The notes under the pieces: model-generated
Database searches by the model: none
What the model was told of the DNA's origin: nothing
Seen by the model: only the letters and a program-made list of their open reading frames with translations
NCBI RefSeq assembly: GCF_030409635.1
Contig: NZ_JAUFQF010000001.1
Location: 62,001-126,000, forward strand
Reading direction: 5' to 3'
From: Vibrio agarivorans
Lineage (GTDB): Bacteria > Pseudomonadota > Gammaproteobacteria > Enterobacterales > Vibrionaceae
Length of the DNA stretch: 64,000 nucleotides
Translations under genes and position numbers: made by a program
Part shown: positions 47,794-58,237 of the stretch, in pieces
Layout: every line of letters begins with the position of its first letter
Position numbering within the stretch: the first letter of the stretch is position 1

Positions 47794-47820
47794 GACCCCG
47801 CAAATGCGGGGTCTTTTTTT
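47794..47820 (+). terminator. xylB: xylB terminator
   Basis: GACCCCGCA-AA-TGCGGGGTC followed by seven T. Confidence 0.95.
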
Positions 47821-47949
47821 GATTGCGTCGACTCTTTTTCACGAATACTTATTTAGACTGTCATCTTGAACAGGCGTCAGGTCTGAACTTCTGCTATTTA
47901 TGGTCTACATTAATGACTGGTATGACCAATCAAGGAAGAAGCACGTATC

Positions 47950-48762
47950 ATGTCAGACACACCACGTTTAACCTGTGATATCGATGATAATCAAATAGCC
48001 ACCGTTACCCTCAACCGAGCAGATAAGCTCAATGCCATTGATATGGCGATGTTTCAGGCGGTAAACCAAACCACCAAGCGCCTAAAAAATGACAAGTCGG
48101 TCCGCGCTGTCATTGTCAGGGCTAACGGCAGTGATTTCTGCTCAGGCTTAGATGTGAAATCGCTTTTGACCAATCGAAATGATGCCTTAAAGTTGCTGTT
48201 TAAGTGGTGGCCGACGTTACCCAATGACGCTCAACGTTTCTCTATTGGTTGGCGAGAAATACCCTGTCCGGTGATTTTTGCTATCCATGGCCGCTGTTGG
48301 GGTGGGGGCTTGCAACTTGCGAGTGGTGGTGATTTTCGCATTGCGAGCTCAGAGGCGAACTTCTCAATAATGGAAGCGAAATGGGGCTTGATACCAGACA
48401 TGGGAGGAGCATTGGCTTTTAGGGAGTTGATGCGCCAAGACCATACGCTTGAAATGGCGATGACCGCTAAAGTGATTGATGCTGAAACAGCCAAAGAGTA
48501 TGGCCTACTGACTAAACTTGCCGATGATCCGTATGCGACGGCTTATGATCTAGCATTAGAGTGCATCAACCGTTCACCAGATGTACTCGCGGCAAATAAA
48601 AAACTCTACCACCGCACATGGTGGTCAAGCCCTGGAAAAGCGCTGTGTTTAGAAACCTGGTATCAAATTAAAGTTGCCTTGGGTAAGAACCGAGCGATAG
48701 CGGCACGTCGAGAGAGAACGCCTGAAGATAAACCGAGCTACACCAAGCGTCAGTTCAAATAG
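47950..48762 (+). CDS. Crotonase-family enoyl-CoA hydratase/isomerase
   Basis: 270 residues with the crotonase fold. The oxyanion-hole segments are NGSDFCSGLDVKSL and HGRCWGGGLQLASGGDFRIAS; the second-site glutamate region is IMEAKWGLIPDMGG. It acts on an acyl-CoA, but the exact reaction (hydration, isomerisation or other) is not evident. It appears monocistronic, after the xylB terminator and upstream of an unrelated secreted protein gene. Confidence 0.88.
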   Translation: MSDTPRLTCDIDDNQIATVTLNRADKLNAIDMAMFQAVNQTTKRLKNDKSVRAVIVRANGSDFCSGLDVKSLLTNRNDALKLLFKWWPTLPNDAQRFSIGWREIPCPVIFAIHGRCWGGGLQLASGGDFRIASSEANFSIMEAKWGLIPDMGGALAFRELMRQDHTLEMAMTAKVIDAETAKEYGLLTKLADDPYATAYDLALECINRSPDVLAANKKLYHRTWWSSPGKALCLETWYQIKVALGKNRAIAARRERTPEDKPSYTKRQFK

Positions 48763-48848
48763 AAAGTATAGGGAAAAATTTTTTGAAAGCTTTTGCTGAT
48801 GCGATCTGTCCTATTCTTTATCAATAACGGTAAATATGGAGTTCACGG

Positions 48849-49298
48849 ATGAGAGCATTGATTAAACTCTTTAGTGTCTTTGCACTGCTGATGAGTGTTT
48901 CAAAAGCGGCAAGTGCGTTTGAACCAGTTTATAGCGACTTCTTTGGTAAGGCGATTAAGGGCTATGATCCTGTTGCCTATTTTACTCAAGGTAAGCCAGT
49001 AAAAGGGGATGCTGATTTTGTTTATGAGTGGAATGATGCTAAGTGGTATTTTGCGTCAAAGCAGCATTTAGAGACCTTTATGAGTAACCCGGAGAAATAT
49101 GCACCTCAATATGGTGGATATTGCGCGTGGGCGGTGAGCAATGGTTACACGGCGAAAATTGATCCTAATGCTTGGCGTATTGTCGATGACAAACTCTATT
49201 TGAACTATAACAAGTCCGTTCAGGAAAAGTGGCAGCAGGATATTGCCGGCAATGTTGCCAAAGCCGATAAAAATTGGCCAAGCTTGTTAGCAGAGTAG
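48849..49298 (+). CDS. Secreted YHS-domain protein
   Basis: 149 residues with a Sec signal peptide (about 1-23, ending KAASA). The mature part holds a YHS domain (KGYDPVAYFTQGKPVKGDAD, YEWNDAKWYFASKQHLETFMSNPEKYAPQYGGYCAWAV) common in small periplasmic proteins that may bind metal or haem. One free cysteine (in YGGYCAWA). Function otherwise unknown. Confidence 0.85.
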   Translation: MRALIKLFSVFALLMSVSKAASAFEPVYSDFFGKAIKGYDPVAYFTQGKPVKGDADFVYEWNDAKWYFASKQHLETFMSNPEKYAPQYGGYCAWAVSNGYTAKIDPNAWRIVDDKLYLNYNKSVQEKWQQDIAGNVAKADKNWPSLLAE

Positions 49299-49386
49299 TC
49301 GGTCAGGCGACTTGAACCGTATAAAGAATGCCTTGAAGGAATTCAGGCAATTTAGGTGTCAGCAATGCGATTAGCTGATTAACGAA

Positions 49387-49415
49387 AAAGGCTAGACACT
49401 GAGTGTCTAGCCTTT
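49387..49415. terminator. Terminator shared by YHS gene and gnd
   Basis: AAAGGCTAGACAC-TGA-GTGTCTAGCCTTT, a perfect 13-base-pair stem. On the minus strand more T follow, so it ends gnd well. Confidence 0.85.
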
Positions 49416-49466
49416 GCATTAATTATTGCTAACGAATATAGCTAACGAAGTTAAATGTTAGCTGAC

Positions 49467-50915
49467 TTATACGTCGTAAGTTGTAGAAGCCGTGTCGCCG
49501 CCTGTACCAGTCCAGTTTGTGTGGAAGAACTCACCACGTGGACGGTCAGTACGCTCGTAAGTGTGAGCACCGAAGTAGTCACGTTGAGCTTGAAGCAGGT
49601 TCGCTGGTAGACGAGCAGTTGTGTAACCGTCTAGGAAAGATAGCGCAGAAATCGTACATGGCATTGGGATGCCTGACTCTAGAGATTTCGCTGCTACTTT
49701 GCGCCATGCCGCTAGGCTGCCTTGTAGGATGTTTTTGAAGTACTCATCAGAACCTAGGAACGCGATGTCTGGGTTTGCTTCGTACGCATCACGGATGTTG
49801 CCAAGGAATGCAGAGCGGATGATACAACCACCACGCCACATTAGCGCTACGTTACCGTAGTTTAAGTCCCAGCCGTTCTCGTTAGACGCTTCGCGCATTA
49901 GCATGAAGCCTTGAGCGTAAGAGATGATTTTTGAAGCCAGTAGAGCTTGACGTAGTGCATCAACCCACTCTTGCTTGTCACCTTCAACTGGAGTGATTGT
50001 TTTGCCGAATAGAGATTCCGCTTCAACACGTTGGTCTTTCAGTGCAGATAGGCAACGAGAGAATACAGACTCAGAGATAAGCGTTAGAGGAATACCTAGG
50101 TCTAGTGCGTTGATACCCGTCCATTTACCAGTACCTTTTTGGCCTGCCGTATCTAGGATCTTCTCTACTAAAGGCTCACCGTCTTCATCTTTGTAGCCAA
50201 GGATGTCAGCAGTGATTTCTACTAGATAGCTGTCTAGCTCAGTCTTGTTCCAGTCAGCGAATACCGCTTGCATCTCGTCAGCAGACATACCAAGACCGTC
50301 TTTCATGAACTGGTAAGCTTCAGTGATAAGCTGCATGTCGCCGTATTCGATACCGTTGTGTACCATCTTAACGAAGTGACCCGCACCGTCGTTACCAACC
50401 CAGTCACAGCAAGGCTCACCAGCGTCAGTTTTTGCAGAGATGCCTTGGAAGATTGGCTTAACCGCTTCCCAAGCTTCAGCCGCGCCGCCTGGCATGATTG
50501 AAGGGCCAAAACGTGCGCCTTCTTCACCACCAGAAACACCTGTACCGATGAAGTGAATGCCTTTTTCGCGACAATGAGCAACGCGACGGTTTGTATCAGG
50601 GTAGTTGGTGTTACCACCGTCAATGATGATGTCGCCTTCGTCTAAAAGTGGGATTAGGTTGTCGATGAACGCATCAACAACAGCACCAGCACGCACCATG
50701 AGCATCACTTTACGTGGTGCTTCTAGTTTTTCTACCAGCTCTTCTAGAGAGTATGCACCAACAATGTTAGTACCCTTTGCTGGGCCTTCTAGGAACTCGT
50801 CTACTTTCGCAGCAGTACGGTTGTGAGCAACAACTTTAAAGCCGTTGTCGTTCATGTTTAGGATAAGGTTTTGACCCATTACTGCTAGGCCAATTACACC
50901 GATATCACCTTTCAT
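49467..50915 (-). CDS. gnd: 6-Phosphogluconate dehydrogenase, decarboxylating
   Basis: 482 residues from ATG 50915 (GGAGAG upstream). The frame continues to 50993 into pgl, but the NADP fold starts at once with IGVIGLAVMGQNLILNMND. VSGGEEGARFGPSIMPGG, KMVHNGIEYGDMQLI and the C-terminal RDYFGAHTYERTDRPRGEFFHTNW are classical. It makes ribulose 5-phosphate and NADPH. Last gene of the zwf-pgl-gnd operon. Confidence 0.98.
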   Translation of the reverse strand: MKGDIGVIGLAVMGQNLILNMNDNGFKVVAHNRTAAKVDEFLEGPAKGTNIVGAYSLEELVEKLEAPRKVMLMVRAGAVVDAFIDNLIPLLDEGDIIIDGGNTNYPDTNRRVAHCREKGIHFIGTGVSGGEEGARFGPSIMPGGAAEAWEAVKPIFQGISAKTDAGEPCCDWVGNDGAGHFVKMVHNGIEYGDMQLITEAYQFMKDGLGMSADEMQAVFADWNKTELDSYLVEITADILGYKDEDGEPLVEKILDTAGQKGTGKWTGINALDLGIPLTLISESVFSRCLSALKDQRVEAESLFGKTITPVEGDKQEWVDALRQALLASKIISYAQGFMLMREASNENGWDLNYGNVALMWRGGCIIRSAFLGNIRDAYEANPDIAFLGSDEYFKNILQGSLAAWRKVAAKSLESGIPMPCTISALSFLDGYTTARLPANLLQAQRDYFGAHTYERTDRPRGEFFHTNWTGTGGDTASTTYDV

Positions 50916-50953
50916 TGTGTCTCTCCAATTAATATATTTGGACGAGCAACCGC

Positions 50954-51670
50954 TTATGCGATTTTCGCCGCTGCGTCTGAATCTAAATACCACTCTGTTT
51001 CACCAGTCTTAGACTGGATCTTAGCCGCTGGATAAGGCAGCTCTGAAGCAGGAGTGTTTTGAATTTCGTGTACGATATCGACTTTGCCAGCACCCAGTAC
51101 CAGGTAGCTAATACGCTTAGCGGCTTCAAGTACTTTTGCGGTTTTCGATACGCGGATTTGGCCTGACTCTGGATGAGGAGCCGTAATAGCGAGATTTTCA
51201 TCCGAGTAGTTTGTTTGACCTGGGAATAGCGATGCAGTGTGACCATCGGCACCAACACCCAATAAGATCCAGTCAAAAACAGGTGTGCCATTTTCTGTTG
51301 GGATGACTTCAGTCATCTCTTTCGCGAAACGGTCGGCTTCTTGTTGAGGCTCGTTTTCACCACGAATACGGTGGATGTTCTCCGCCGGAAGGTTCACTTT
51401 ACTGAATAGGAGTGCGTTAGCTTCACCATAGTTGCTTTCTGCATCATCAGGAGCAACACAACGCTCATCACCCCACCAGAAGTGTAGATTTTGCCACTGT
51501 ATGCTGTTCGCGTAAGCGTCAGTTGCTAACAGTTTAAACAGCATCTTTGGTGTGCTACCACCAGAAAGAGAGATGTGAACAGGGCGGCCTAGCTCACTAA
51601 ACGACGTCATGTCGTTGGCTAGGCTCTCAACAACCTGCTCTGCAGTTTGAAAGATCTTGTGGTTGATCAT
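50954..51670 (-). CDS. pgl: 6-Phosphogluconolactonase
   Basis: 238 residues with the DevB/Pgl motifs [24 protein letters not shown] and [19 protein letters not shown]. Hydrolyses the lactone made by Zwf. Its ATG overlaps the zwf stop by four bases (ATGA); gnd starts 38 bases after its stop. Confidence 0.97.
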   Translation of the reverse strand: MINHKIFQTAEQVVESLANDMTSFSELGRPVHISLSGGSTPKMLFKLLATDAYANSIQWQNLHFWWGDERCVAPDDAESNYGEANALLFSKVNLPAENIHRIRGENEPQQEADRFAKEMTEVIPTENGTPVFDWILLGVGADGHTASLFPGQTNYSDENLAITAPHPESGQIRVSKTAKVLEAAKRISYLVLGAGKVDIVHEIQNTPASELPYPAAKIQSKTGETEWYLDSDAAAKIA

Positions 51671-53169
51671 AGTTCGCAGTAGTCCGTGTCTGTTAGGTTT
51701 TTACATGGGAATCGCCAAGCACGATCGTCGCGATTAAGCAGCGCATCCGCTTCTTTAGGGCCCCATGTACCACAAGCGTAACCAAATAGCGCTTGCGGAT
51801 CTTGTTTGAAATCGAGGATAGGTTGAACATATTTCCAACACGCTTCAACCGCATCGCTACGAGCAAATAGAGTAGCATCACCGTTGAGAGCATCAAGCAA
51901 TAGACGCTCGTAAGCGGTAAGCATATGTGTCTCGTGCAGTGATGCGTAATGGAAGTTCATCTTCACTTCTTTGGCTTTAAAGCCAGCGCCTGGCTCTTTC
52001 AAGCCAAAGCTCATTTGAATACCTTCATCCGGTTGGATGCGAATAATCAGCTTGTTTTCAGGTGCGTTCTGACCAAATACAGGGTGTGGTGTGTTCTTAA
52101 AGTGGATAACCACTTCGGTTACGCGGGTTGGTAGGCGTTTACCTGTGCGAACGTAAAACGGAACACCATTCCAGCGCCAGTTGTTGATGTACGCTTTTAG
52201 CCCCACATAGGTTTCTGTACGAGAGTCTTCGGCTACACCATGCTCTTCACGATAACCCGGTAGATGCTCTCCGCGGACGTCCGACGCAGTGTATTGACCC
52301 AGTACCAAGTTGTTACGCAGGTCATGCTCTTCAAGAGGCTTGAGACATTGAAGCACTTTCACCACTTCATCACGCATTGAGTCAGCGTTAATTTGGGCTG
52401 GTGGCTCCATGCCTACCATAGCTAAAACTTGTAGTAGGTGATTTTGGAACATGTCACGTACTGCACCTGAACCATCGTAGTAACCGCCGCGCTCTTCTAC
52501 GCCAAGGAATTCTGCGCCCGTGATCTCAACATAGGAGATGTAGTTGCGGTTCCATAGTGGCTCGAACATCGCGTTCGAGAAGCGGAATACCAATAGGTTT
52601 TGTACCGTTTCTTTACCAAGGTAGTGGTCGATACGGTATATTTGGTGCTCTTGGAAGTGCTCGTGAATGTCTTTGTCGAGTTGACGAGCAGAAGCGAGGT
52701 CATAACCAAACGGTTTTTCAACGATTAGGCGTTTCCAGCCATCCGCTTCGTTATTAAGGCCATGCTCAGCAAGACTTGCAGGAATCACACTGTATAGGCT
52801 TGGTGGGGTTGCCAAGTAAAATAGCGTGTTTGCCGAATCGAACTTGTAGTCGTTGCGTAGATCGCTCAGGCGGTCTTTAAGCTTTACGTAATCAGCACTG
52901 TCAGCGGTATTAACTGCTTGGTAATGCAAATGTTCAATGAAAGCATCTAGGATAGCAGGCTCAGTTTTCTCCATCTCTTGTAGAGACTTCTTGAGCTTTT
53001 CACGGTATGAGTCGTCGCTGTATTCGGTGCGACTGACACCTAAGATGGCAAATGATTGGGGAAGCTGCTTATCTGCGTATAGGTGATAAAGCGCAGGGAT
53101 CAATTTACGGTACGTTAAGTCACCGGAAGCACCAAAAATAACGATGCAGCTGTTTTCAGGTATTACCAT
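51667..53169 (-). CDS. zwf: Glucose-6-phosphate 1-dehydrogenase
   Basis: 500 residues from ATG 53169. ATG 53172 is immediately before it, but AAGGAAAG (53180-53173) suits the second better. [20 protein letters not shown] is the NADP site, and RIDHYLGKE the catalytic segment. First step of the oxidative pentose-phosphate branch, supplying NADPH. First gene of zwf-pgl-gnd. Confidence 0.98.
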   Translation of the reverse strand: MVIPENSCIVIFGASGDLTYRKLIPALYHLYADKQLPQSFAILGVSRTEYSDDSYREKLKKSLQEMEKTEPAILDAFIEHLHYQAVNTADSADYVKLKDRLSDLRNDYKFDSANTLFYLATPPSLYSVIPASLAEHGLNNEADGWKRLIVEKPFGYDLASARQLDKDIHEHFQEHQIYRIDHYLGKETVQNLLVFRFSNAMFEPLWNRNYISYVEITGAEFLGVEERGGYYDGSGAVRDMFQNHLLQVLAMVGMEPPAQINADSMRDEVVKVLQCLKPLEEHDLRNNLVLGQYTASDVRGEHLPGYREEHGVAEDSRTETYVGLKAYINNWRWNGVPFYVRTGKRLPTRVTEVVIHFKNTPHPVFGQNAPENKLIIRIQPDEGIQMSFGLKEPGAGFKAKEVKMNFHYASLHETHMLTAYERLLLDALNGDATLFARSDAVEACWKYVQPILDFKQDPQALFGYACGTWGPKEADALLNRDDRAWRFPCKNLTDTDYCEL

Positions 53170-53593
53170 CATCTTTCCTTCATTCAGGGAGGCGAAGAAC
53201 ACTTTTTCTCTTCGTCAGTGTAGGTCATTGTTCATAAACTGCGCGTTTTAAACAACGCAGTAATCACCTAACTTTTCATACCCGTAACCTATCAAGGCGC
53301 AGGGTATAGTGACATATGAAATTAGCTATTGATTCAATAGGTAATTTCTATAGTGCCTAAACTGACGTGCTACTTAATAGTGGGCTATTGTCTATGAGAA
53401 TTTGACACACATCAACCTTTCCAAAGCGTTTTGCATCGATTTGTCGCAAGATCACACATTGCTAAGTAAACGATTGCTTAATGCGTGGAGTGATTTTTGT
53501 TCATATCGTGCCCTTTAGTCATTTTTCTAGAACTTTTGCGGTGTACACTAGGGCGAATAAATAGAACGAAAACATGATAAATGAGGAAGATAA
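53170..53593. promoter_or_regulatory. Divergent spacer between zwf and PHP phosphatase
   Basis: 424 bases with no supported gene. It must hold the zwf promoter (minus) and that of the gene at 53594 (plus). A TACACT -10-like hexamer lies near 53543-53548 before the plus-strand gene. No convincing operator palindrome was seen. Confidence 0.3.
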
Positions 53594-54337
53594 ATGCAGT
53601 TAGTTGTCGATACCCATACCCACACTTATGCCAGCGGCCATGCTTATAGTACATTGAACGAAAATGCAGCAAGTGCCCAACAGAATGGCTTAAAACTCTT
53701 TTGCACCACTGACCACGCAGAATCGATGCCGGGTGCGCCTCACTATTGGTTTTTTTCAAATCAAAGAGTGCTGCCCCGTATCATCAACGGTGTTGGCGTT
53801 GTTCGTGGGGTTGAAGCAAATATTCTCAATGTCGAGGGTGAGATAGACCTGCACCCGAGTGTTGATCGCAACCTCGACTGGGTGATTGCAAGCTTTCATG
53901 AGCCCGTATTCCATCCTGCCAATGTTAGCACTCACACCCAAGCACTGATTAACACCATTAAGTCTGGTCGAGTCGATGCGCTGGGTCATTTGGGTAACCC
54001 TAATTTTGACTTTGACTTCGAGTCAGTCATCTACAGCGCGGCGGAACATAACGTGGCGATTGAGATCAACAACACAACACTTGTGGGCAATAACCGAGTA
54101 GGCAGTGTTGAGCGTTGTTATGAGATTGCAGAAGTGGCTAAACGCGCAGGTGCTTATCTTACAACCGGCAGTGATGCTCACTATTGCAGCGATGTAGGTA
54201 ATCTGTCTTTAGTGAACAGCTTGCTCAATCAAGTAGGGATTCCAGCCGAGCAAGTGATCACCTCAAGTGTTCAACGTTTCACTTCGTTTTTGGAGTTGCG
54301 TGGCCGCGCAAAAATTGAAGCCTTTGGTACGCTGTAG
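53594..54337 (+). CDS. PHP-domain phosphatase, YcdX family
   Basis: 247 residues. Metal-binding histidines in [15 protein letters not shown], the TDHAE segment, IASFHEPVF and [11 protein letters not shown] are the PHP/YcdX trinuclear-zinc signature. It probably hydrolyses small phosphate esters; the natural substrate is not evident. GAGGAAG upstream of the ATG. Confidence 0.9.
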   Translation: MQLVVDTHTHTYASGHAYSTLNENAASAQQNGLKLFCTTDHAESMPGAPHYWFFSNQRVLPRIINGVGVVRGVEANILNVEGEIDLHPSVDRNLDWVIASFHEPVFHPANVSTHTQALINTIKSGRVDALGHLGNPNFDFDFESVIYSAAEHNVAIEINNTTLVGNNRVGSVERCYEIAEVAKRAGAYLTTGSDAHYCSDVGNLSLVNSLLNQVGIPAEQVITSSVQRFTSFLELRGRAKIEAFGTL

Positions 54338-54496
54338 CACGAGGTTTTTGTAAGTAACTGATAACTTCGAGCCACCCTTGGATATTGGGTAACAAGATGT
54401 TAACGTTCATTTGCATTTTATGTGTTTGAGGTAAAATATTGGCGCTCTCGATTTACATTGTAAATTGCCAATATGATTAGAATAAAAGGAAGTTTT

Positions 54497-54886
54497 ATGA
54501 AGCACACCGCAGTTGCCGCGTTGTTAGTGATGAGCTTTTCACTCTCGGCAGGTGAGTTTGATCTAAAAGCCAACATGCAAGAGATGCGTTTGTCATTCAA
54601 GCAGGCAGCAGAGGCTGCGTCAGTCGATGAGATGCAAGCGCCAATTGCGCAATTGAGTAAATTGATTCAAGCGTCTAAAGGGGCGACCTACCCTGAAGAG
54701 AAGTCCCAGCTTTATATGGAAGGGTTCAAGCGTTTGTCTTATTCCGTTGTTGAAGTACAACAGCATTTAACCGACGGCAATTTTGAGCAAGCTCAACAAA
54801 GCTTGCGTCAAATCGATGAGCTACGTATTGAATATCACGATAAGCGCAACCCATCGATATGGCAGCGACTATTTGGCAAGGCCTAG
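54497..54886 (+). CDS. cybC: Cytochrome b562-like periplasmic protein
   Basis: 129 residues from ATG 54497 (AAGGAAG upstream), with a signal peptide (about 1-18, ending SLSAG). The mature four-helix region aligns with cytochrome b562: an early methionine (ANMQEM) and a C-terminal histidine (RIEYHDKRNPS) sit where the haem ligands are. Soluble periplasmic electron carrier of uncertain partner. Its 3' end overlaps the convergent LysR gene by 18 bases. Confidence 0.82.
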   Translation: MKHTAVAALLVMSFSLSAGEFDLKANMQEMRLSFKQAAEAASVDEMQAPIAQLSKLIQASKGATYPEEKSQLYMEGFKRLSYSVVEVQQHLTDGNFEQAQQSLRQIDELRIEYHDKRNPSIWQRLFGKA

Positions 54887-55786
54887 ATTGTCATTAATGT
54901 AATCAATAAATACCCTTAGGCGGGCTGGCATATACTTGGTTTGCGCATATTGCATCGCAATTGCGCCGTAATAGTTACTCTTAATATGCCAGTCGTCTAA
55001 CACCCTGACTACCTCACCACTTTCTAGCGCATCTGTGATGACAAAATCGTGGAAGATGCCAATTCCCAGCCCTTGCTTGACGCCGGTTAATCGCATTTGT
55101 GAATGGTTTACCGCATAGCGTCCATGAACTTCAACTGTTTGAAACTCTTCACCACGAATAAAGCTCCAGAGGTTATCGTTGTTTGTTTCTGCAAGATATA
55201 AACAGTCATGAAGGTTGAGGTCGTCGGGATGCATCGGCGTCCCCCTTTGAGTAAGGTATTCTGGGCTTGCGCACAGCACCAAGTCGGTTTTACCCAGCTC
55301 TTTTAGTACCAACGCCTCATCCGGCGTATCAGTCAATTTAAACGCAACATCAATACCGTATTTAAATAGATCTATCTCTCCGTCGACGGCACGTAAGTGC
55401 AGGTTTATCTCCGGATATTGCTTGAGAAATGGTTCAACGAAAGGTTGCAGTACAGAGTTAAGAAATGCTTCGGGGGCCGCAACCGTCACGGTGCCAGCAG
55501 GTTCAGAGTGGTCAATCGTAGAAACCTCGACCGCTTGTTGTGCCGCATTGAGCATCACTATTGCTTGCTCATACACTTTCTGGCCTGAGTCGGTCACTAT
55601 GAGTTTACGCGTGGTACGTTGGATAAGCTTTACATTCAGCGCTTTTTCAAGCCTTGTCATGAGCTTACTGAGCGCTGATGGCGAGACATCCAGCTTTTTA
55701 GCTGCTGCGGTAAAACTCCCTTCTTTTACAATGAGTATGTAAGAAGCGAGATCGGGTAGAAGCGCGATAAGCTTAGCGTTGACCAT
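54869..55786 (-). CDS. LysR-family regulator (CrgA-like)
   Basis: 305 residues with an N-terminal winged helix-turn-helix (FTAAAKKLDVSPSALSKLMTRLE, about 23-45) and a LysR effector domain. The pattern with RTTRKLIVTDSGQKVYEQA is that of the CrgA/DsdC-like branch. Target unknown; it is divergent from the protease gene at 55905. Confidence 0.88.
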   Translation of the reverse strand: MVNAKLIALLPDLASYILIVKEGSFTAAAKKLDVSPSALSKLMTRLEKALNVKLIQRTTRKLIVTDSGQKVYEQAIVMLNAAQQAVEVSTIDHSEPAGTVTVAAPEAFLNSVLQPFVEPFLKQYPEINLHLRAVDGEIDLFKYGIDVAFKLTDTPDEALVLKELGKTDLVLCASPEYLTQRGTPMHPDDLNLHDCLYLAETNNDNLWSFIRGEEFQTVEVHGRYAVNHSQMRLTGVKQGLGIGIFHDFVITDALESGEVVRVLDDWHIKSNYYGAIAMQYAQTKYMPARLRVFIDYINDNLGLAK

Positions 55787-55904
55787 AATCGGATTCGATG
55801 AATTGGCGAAATATAGCGACTAGAATAACACAAACTGAGGGTAGGAATTCAATCATCCTTGGACTAGCTTATTGAGAGTAGGTGATAGGGTGGAGGAAGC
55901 GCTT

Positions 55905-56609
55905 ATGAAGGCGTTATACTTGATGGGGATTATTAGTGGTGTATTGCTCAATGTCTCATGGGTTTCAGCCAAAACTCCTGCGATTGATGCCATTGGTTGG
56001 CTAGAGGCGGGGAATAAGCAGTGCACGGCCACCATCGTGCGCTCTCATCAAATCGTCACGGCAGCGCACTGTCTTTATGACAATAAAACTCGATCATTCT
56101 TTCCTCCTTCTAAAATCCAGTTTTTTGCCGGCTTTGCTTCTGGAGACTACCGACTATCTTCATTTGCTAAAGATTACACGGTTGGTCTTAAGTCACTTCC
56201 CAAAGGCGAGTTTGATGAGGCGCTGATATACAACGATTGGGCGGTTATCACGTTAAGTACCGCGGTTGGGTGCAGTATTGATCCCATTGATATCGATAAA
56301 GATTCATTCAAGAACACCAGTCTATCCATGTTTGGTTATGGTAATAGTGGCTCGGGAAAACTACTGGCGATGCATGACTGTCAATATGCACTGCCACCGC
56401 GCGATAAGACGGGGCTTAGAATCAAAAACTGCGATATTGAGCTAGGATATTCAGGCGGACCATTGTTAAGAAAGAGGTCGAATAAATGGGTGTTGGTGGG
56501 TGTGATTTCCGCAGAAGCTGAGGACTCAAAAGGACGCATCCGACAAGTTGCGGTGCCCAATATCGCGTTTAGAAATAAGTTAAAGCCCTCTGCCTGTCGT
56601 CGCTACTAA
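55905..56609 (+). CDS. Secreted trypsin-like serine protease
   Basis: 234 residues from ATG 55905 (GGAGGAAG upstream), with a signal peptide ending near VSAKT. Triad: His in IVTAAHC, Asp in YNDWAVI and Ser in GYSGGP. The residue before the serine is tyrosine instead of the usual aspartate, so classical zymogen activation is unlikely. Cysteines could form two or three disulfides. Probably periplasmic or secreted. Confidence 0.85.
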   Translation: MKALYLMGIISGVLLNVSWVSAKTPAIDAIGWLEAGNKQCTATIVRSHQIVTAAHCLYDNKTRSFFPPSKIQFFAGFASGDYRLSSFAKDYTVGLKSLPKGEFDEALIYNDWAVITLSTAVGCSIDPIDIDKDSFKNTSLSMFGYGNSGSGKLLAMHDCQYALPPRDKTGLRIKNCDIELGYSGGPLLRKRSNKWVLVGVISAEAEDSKGRIRQVAVPNIAFRNKLKPSACRRY

Positions 56610-56765
56610 CAAGATTACCGGGAGTGAATATTAACAAGCACGAATATTAGCAAGTAAAATGACCCCGTGAAAAACTTGTGAGACTTTTATGAGAATTCAA
56701 TGAAAGCCTCGTGAGAGTTGAAGCGCATTCTATAAGTGTTCTCAACACAAATGGATGGATTCAAC

Positions 56766-57449
56766 ATGTTAAAACTCTCTCAACTTAGTTTATTGGTTTC
56801 AACTTCAGCGATAGCCATGTCAGCGTCGTTCACACAAGCGGCTGAACTCGAAATCACCGTCACTAATGCCACCAAAGGCATCTACTTTACACCACTAATC
56901 GTGGCTGCCCACAGTGGTGACCTTTATATGTTCCGAACCGGAGAGGCGGCTTCAAGCGAGCTAGAATCGATGGCTGAAGGCGGTGATATATCAGGACTCT
57001 CTACAGTGATTGGTAACGCTGGGGGTGTTGTAGTGGAAAACCCTGCCGGTGGAATTCTTGACCCAGGAATGAGTACGACCTTTGATTTAGACAGTGGCTC
57101 TATGGGTTACTTATCACTGAGCGCGATGCTTCTGCCAACCAATGACGGCTTTGTTGGATTAGACAGTTGGGTGATTCCAAGTGAAGCCGGCACCTATACG
57201 GCGAGCTTATATGGTTACGATGCCGGCACGGAAGCGAACGATGAGTTGGCAGGTAGTATGCCAAATCCACCTTTTATTACCTTTGGCTCTGGTGGTACGG
57301 GTGTTGAAGCAAGCGTGACAAATGACAAGGTGCATATTCACCCAGGCAATATTGGTGACAGTAACGCTTCTGGTGGTATCAGTGATTTAGACAATGCCTC
57401 GCATCGTTGGTTAAACCCAGTGGCGACCATCACTATTGTTGTGAAGTAA
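56766..57449 (+). CDS. Spondin-domain secreted protein
   Basis: 227 residues from ATG 56766 (ATG 56751 is also possible). Signal peptide to about residue 26 (FTQAAE). The rest is one spondin_N domain: ITVTNATKGIYFTPLIVAAH, EGGDISGLSTVIG, PGMSTTFDL and YDAGTEANDELAGSMPNPPF. This calcium-binding beta-sandwich is known from animal extracellular matrix proteins and occurs in marine bacteria with unknown role. Ten bases precede a diverged paralogue; an OmpR-type pair follows. Confidence 0.87.
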   Translation: MLKLSQLSLLVSTSAIAMSASFTQAAELEITVTNATKGIYFTPLIVAAHSGDLYMFRTGEAASSELESMAEGGDISGLSTVIGNAGGVVVENPAGGILDPGMSTTFDLDSGSMGYLSLSAMLLPTNDGFVGLDSWVIPSEAGTYTASLYGYDAGTEANDELAGSMPNPPFITFGSGGTGVEASVTNDKVHIHPGNIGDSNASGGISDLDNASHRWLNPVATITIVVK

Positions 57450-57459
57450 GGGGGGAGAT

Positions 57460-58167
57460 ATGAAAAGTCGAATTTTAGTTCTCGCTGGTACTTTAGCGAT
57501 AATAGCAGGGTGTCATCACAATGATGATGATAATAATGTCAGCGCCTTGAGTGACGAGGCAACGATGCGTTACAGCGTGTCAGTATCAAACCTCACCGTC
57601 AATCAACCGATGTCACCTCTGGCGATTTTGACACATACAGGCGACTACAGCTTATTTGAAGTCGGCAGCGCTGCATCGGTTGAACTTGAATACCTTGCGG
57701 AGGGTGGAAGCAATGCAGAACTGATTGCATTGATGGAGAGCAATAATGCCATTGAACAAGGGTTATCTGGCAATGGTCTGTTACTACCGGGGGCATCCGA
57801 CAGAGTTGAGGTGACACTTGACTCGAGTTACCCTTACCTATCTGTAGCGTCAATGCTGGTTAATACCAACGATGCATTCGTGGGGGAAACTGGTATCAGT
57901 GTTTCAGGCTTAGCCGTTGGTGAGAGTTATTCAATGAACATGAGTGTATGAGATTCTGGCACGGAAGCGAACGATGAACTCGCAGCAACGATTCCTGGCC
58001 CAGCTGGCGGCGGCGAAGGTTTTAATGCCGACCGAAATGATGACGATCGCGTAGCCTTTCATTCAGGTGTGATCTCGCAGGACGATGGTCTGGCAAGTTC
58101 GATATTGTCTGCCAACCACCGCTTTTTAAATCCGGGAGCACAGCTTGTGATAACCCGAATCGAGTAA
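57460..58167 (+). pseudogene. Second spondin-domain lipoprotein with in-frame TGA
   Basis: A lipoprotein signal (IAGC, Cys18) and a spondin domain are read for 163 codons to TGA at 57949-57951. The same frame then continues for 71 sense codons to TAA at 58165 and aligns to the end of the paralogue at 56766: both share a 20-base identical tract (57958-57977 and 57225-57244) and the SANHRFLNPGA versus NASHRWLNPVA end. The full product would be 235 residues, as expected. TGG to TGA is one change. It may be a recent nonsense mutation, a sequencing error or a read-through site. Confidence 0.8.
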
Positions 58168-58237
58168 TCCAATGAAAGAAATTCCTCTCTACCTCGGTCA
58201 TGTCACGAGTAGGCAATCTCTAGGGTGGGGAGGAGTC

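Noticed and set aside
57949..57951. Selenocysteine insertion at the TGA in the spondin gene
   Set aside because: No obvious SECIS-like hairpin directly follows, the family is not redox-active, and the paralogue has tyrosine here. A nonsense change or error is simpler.
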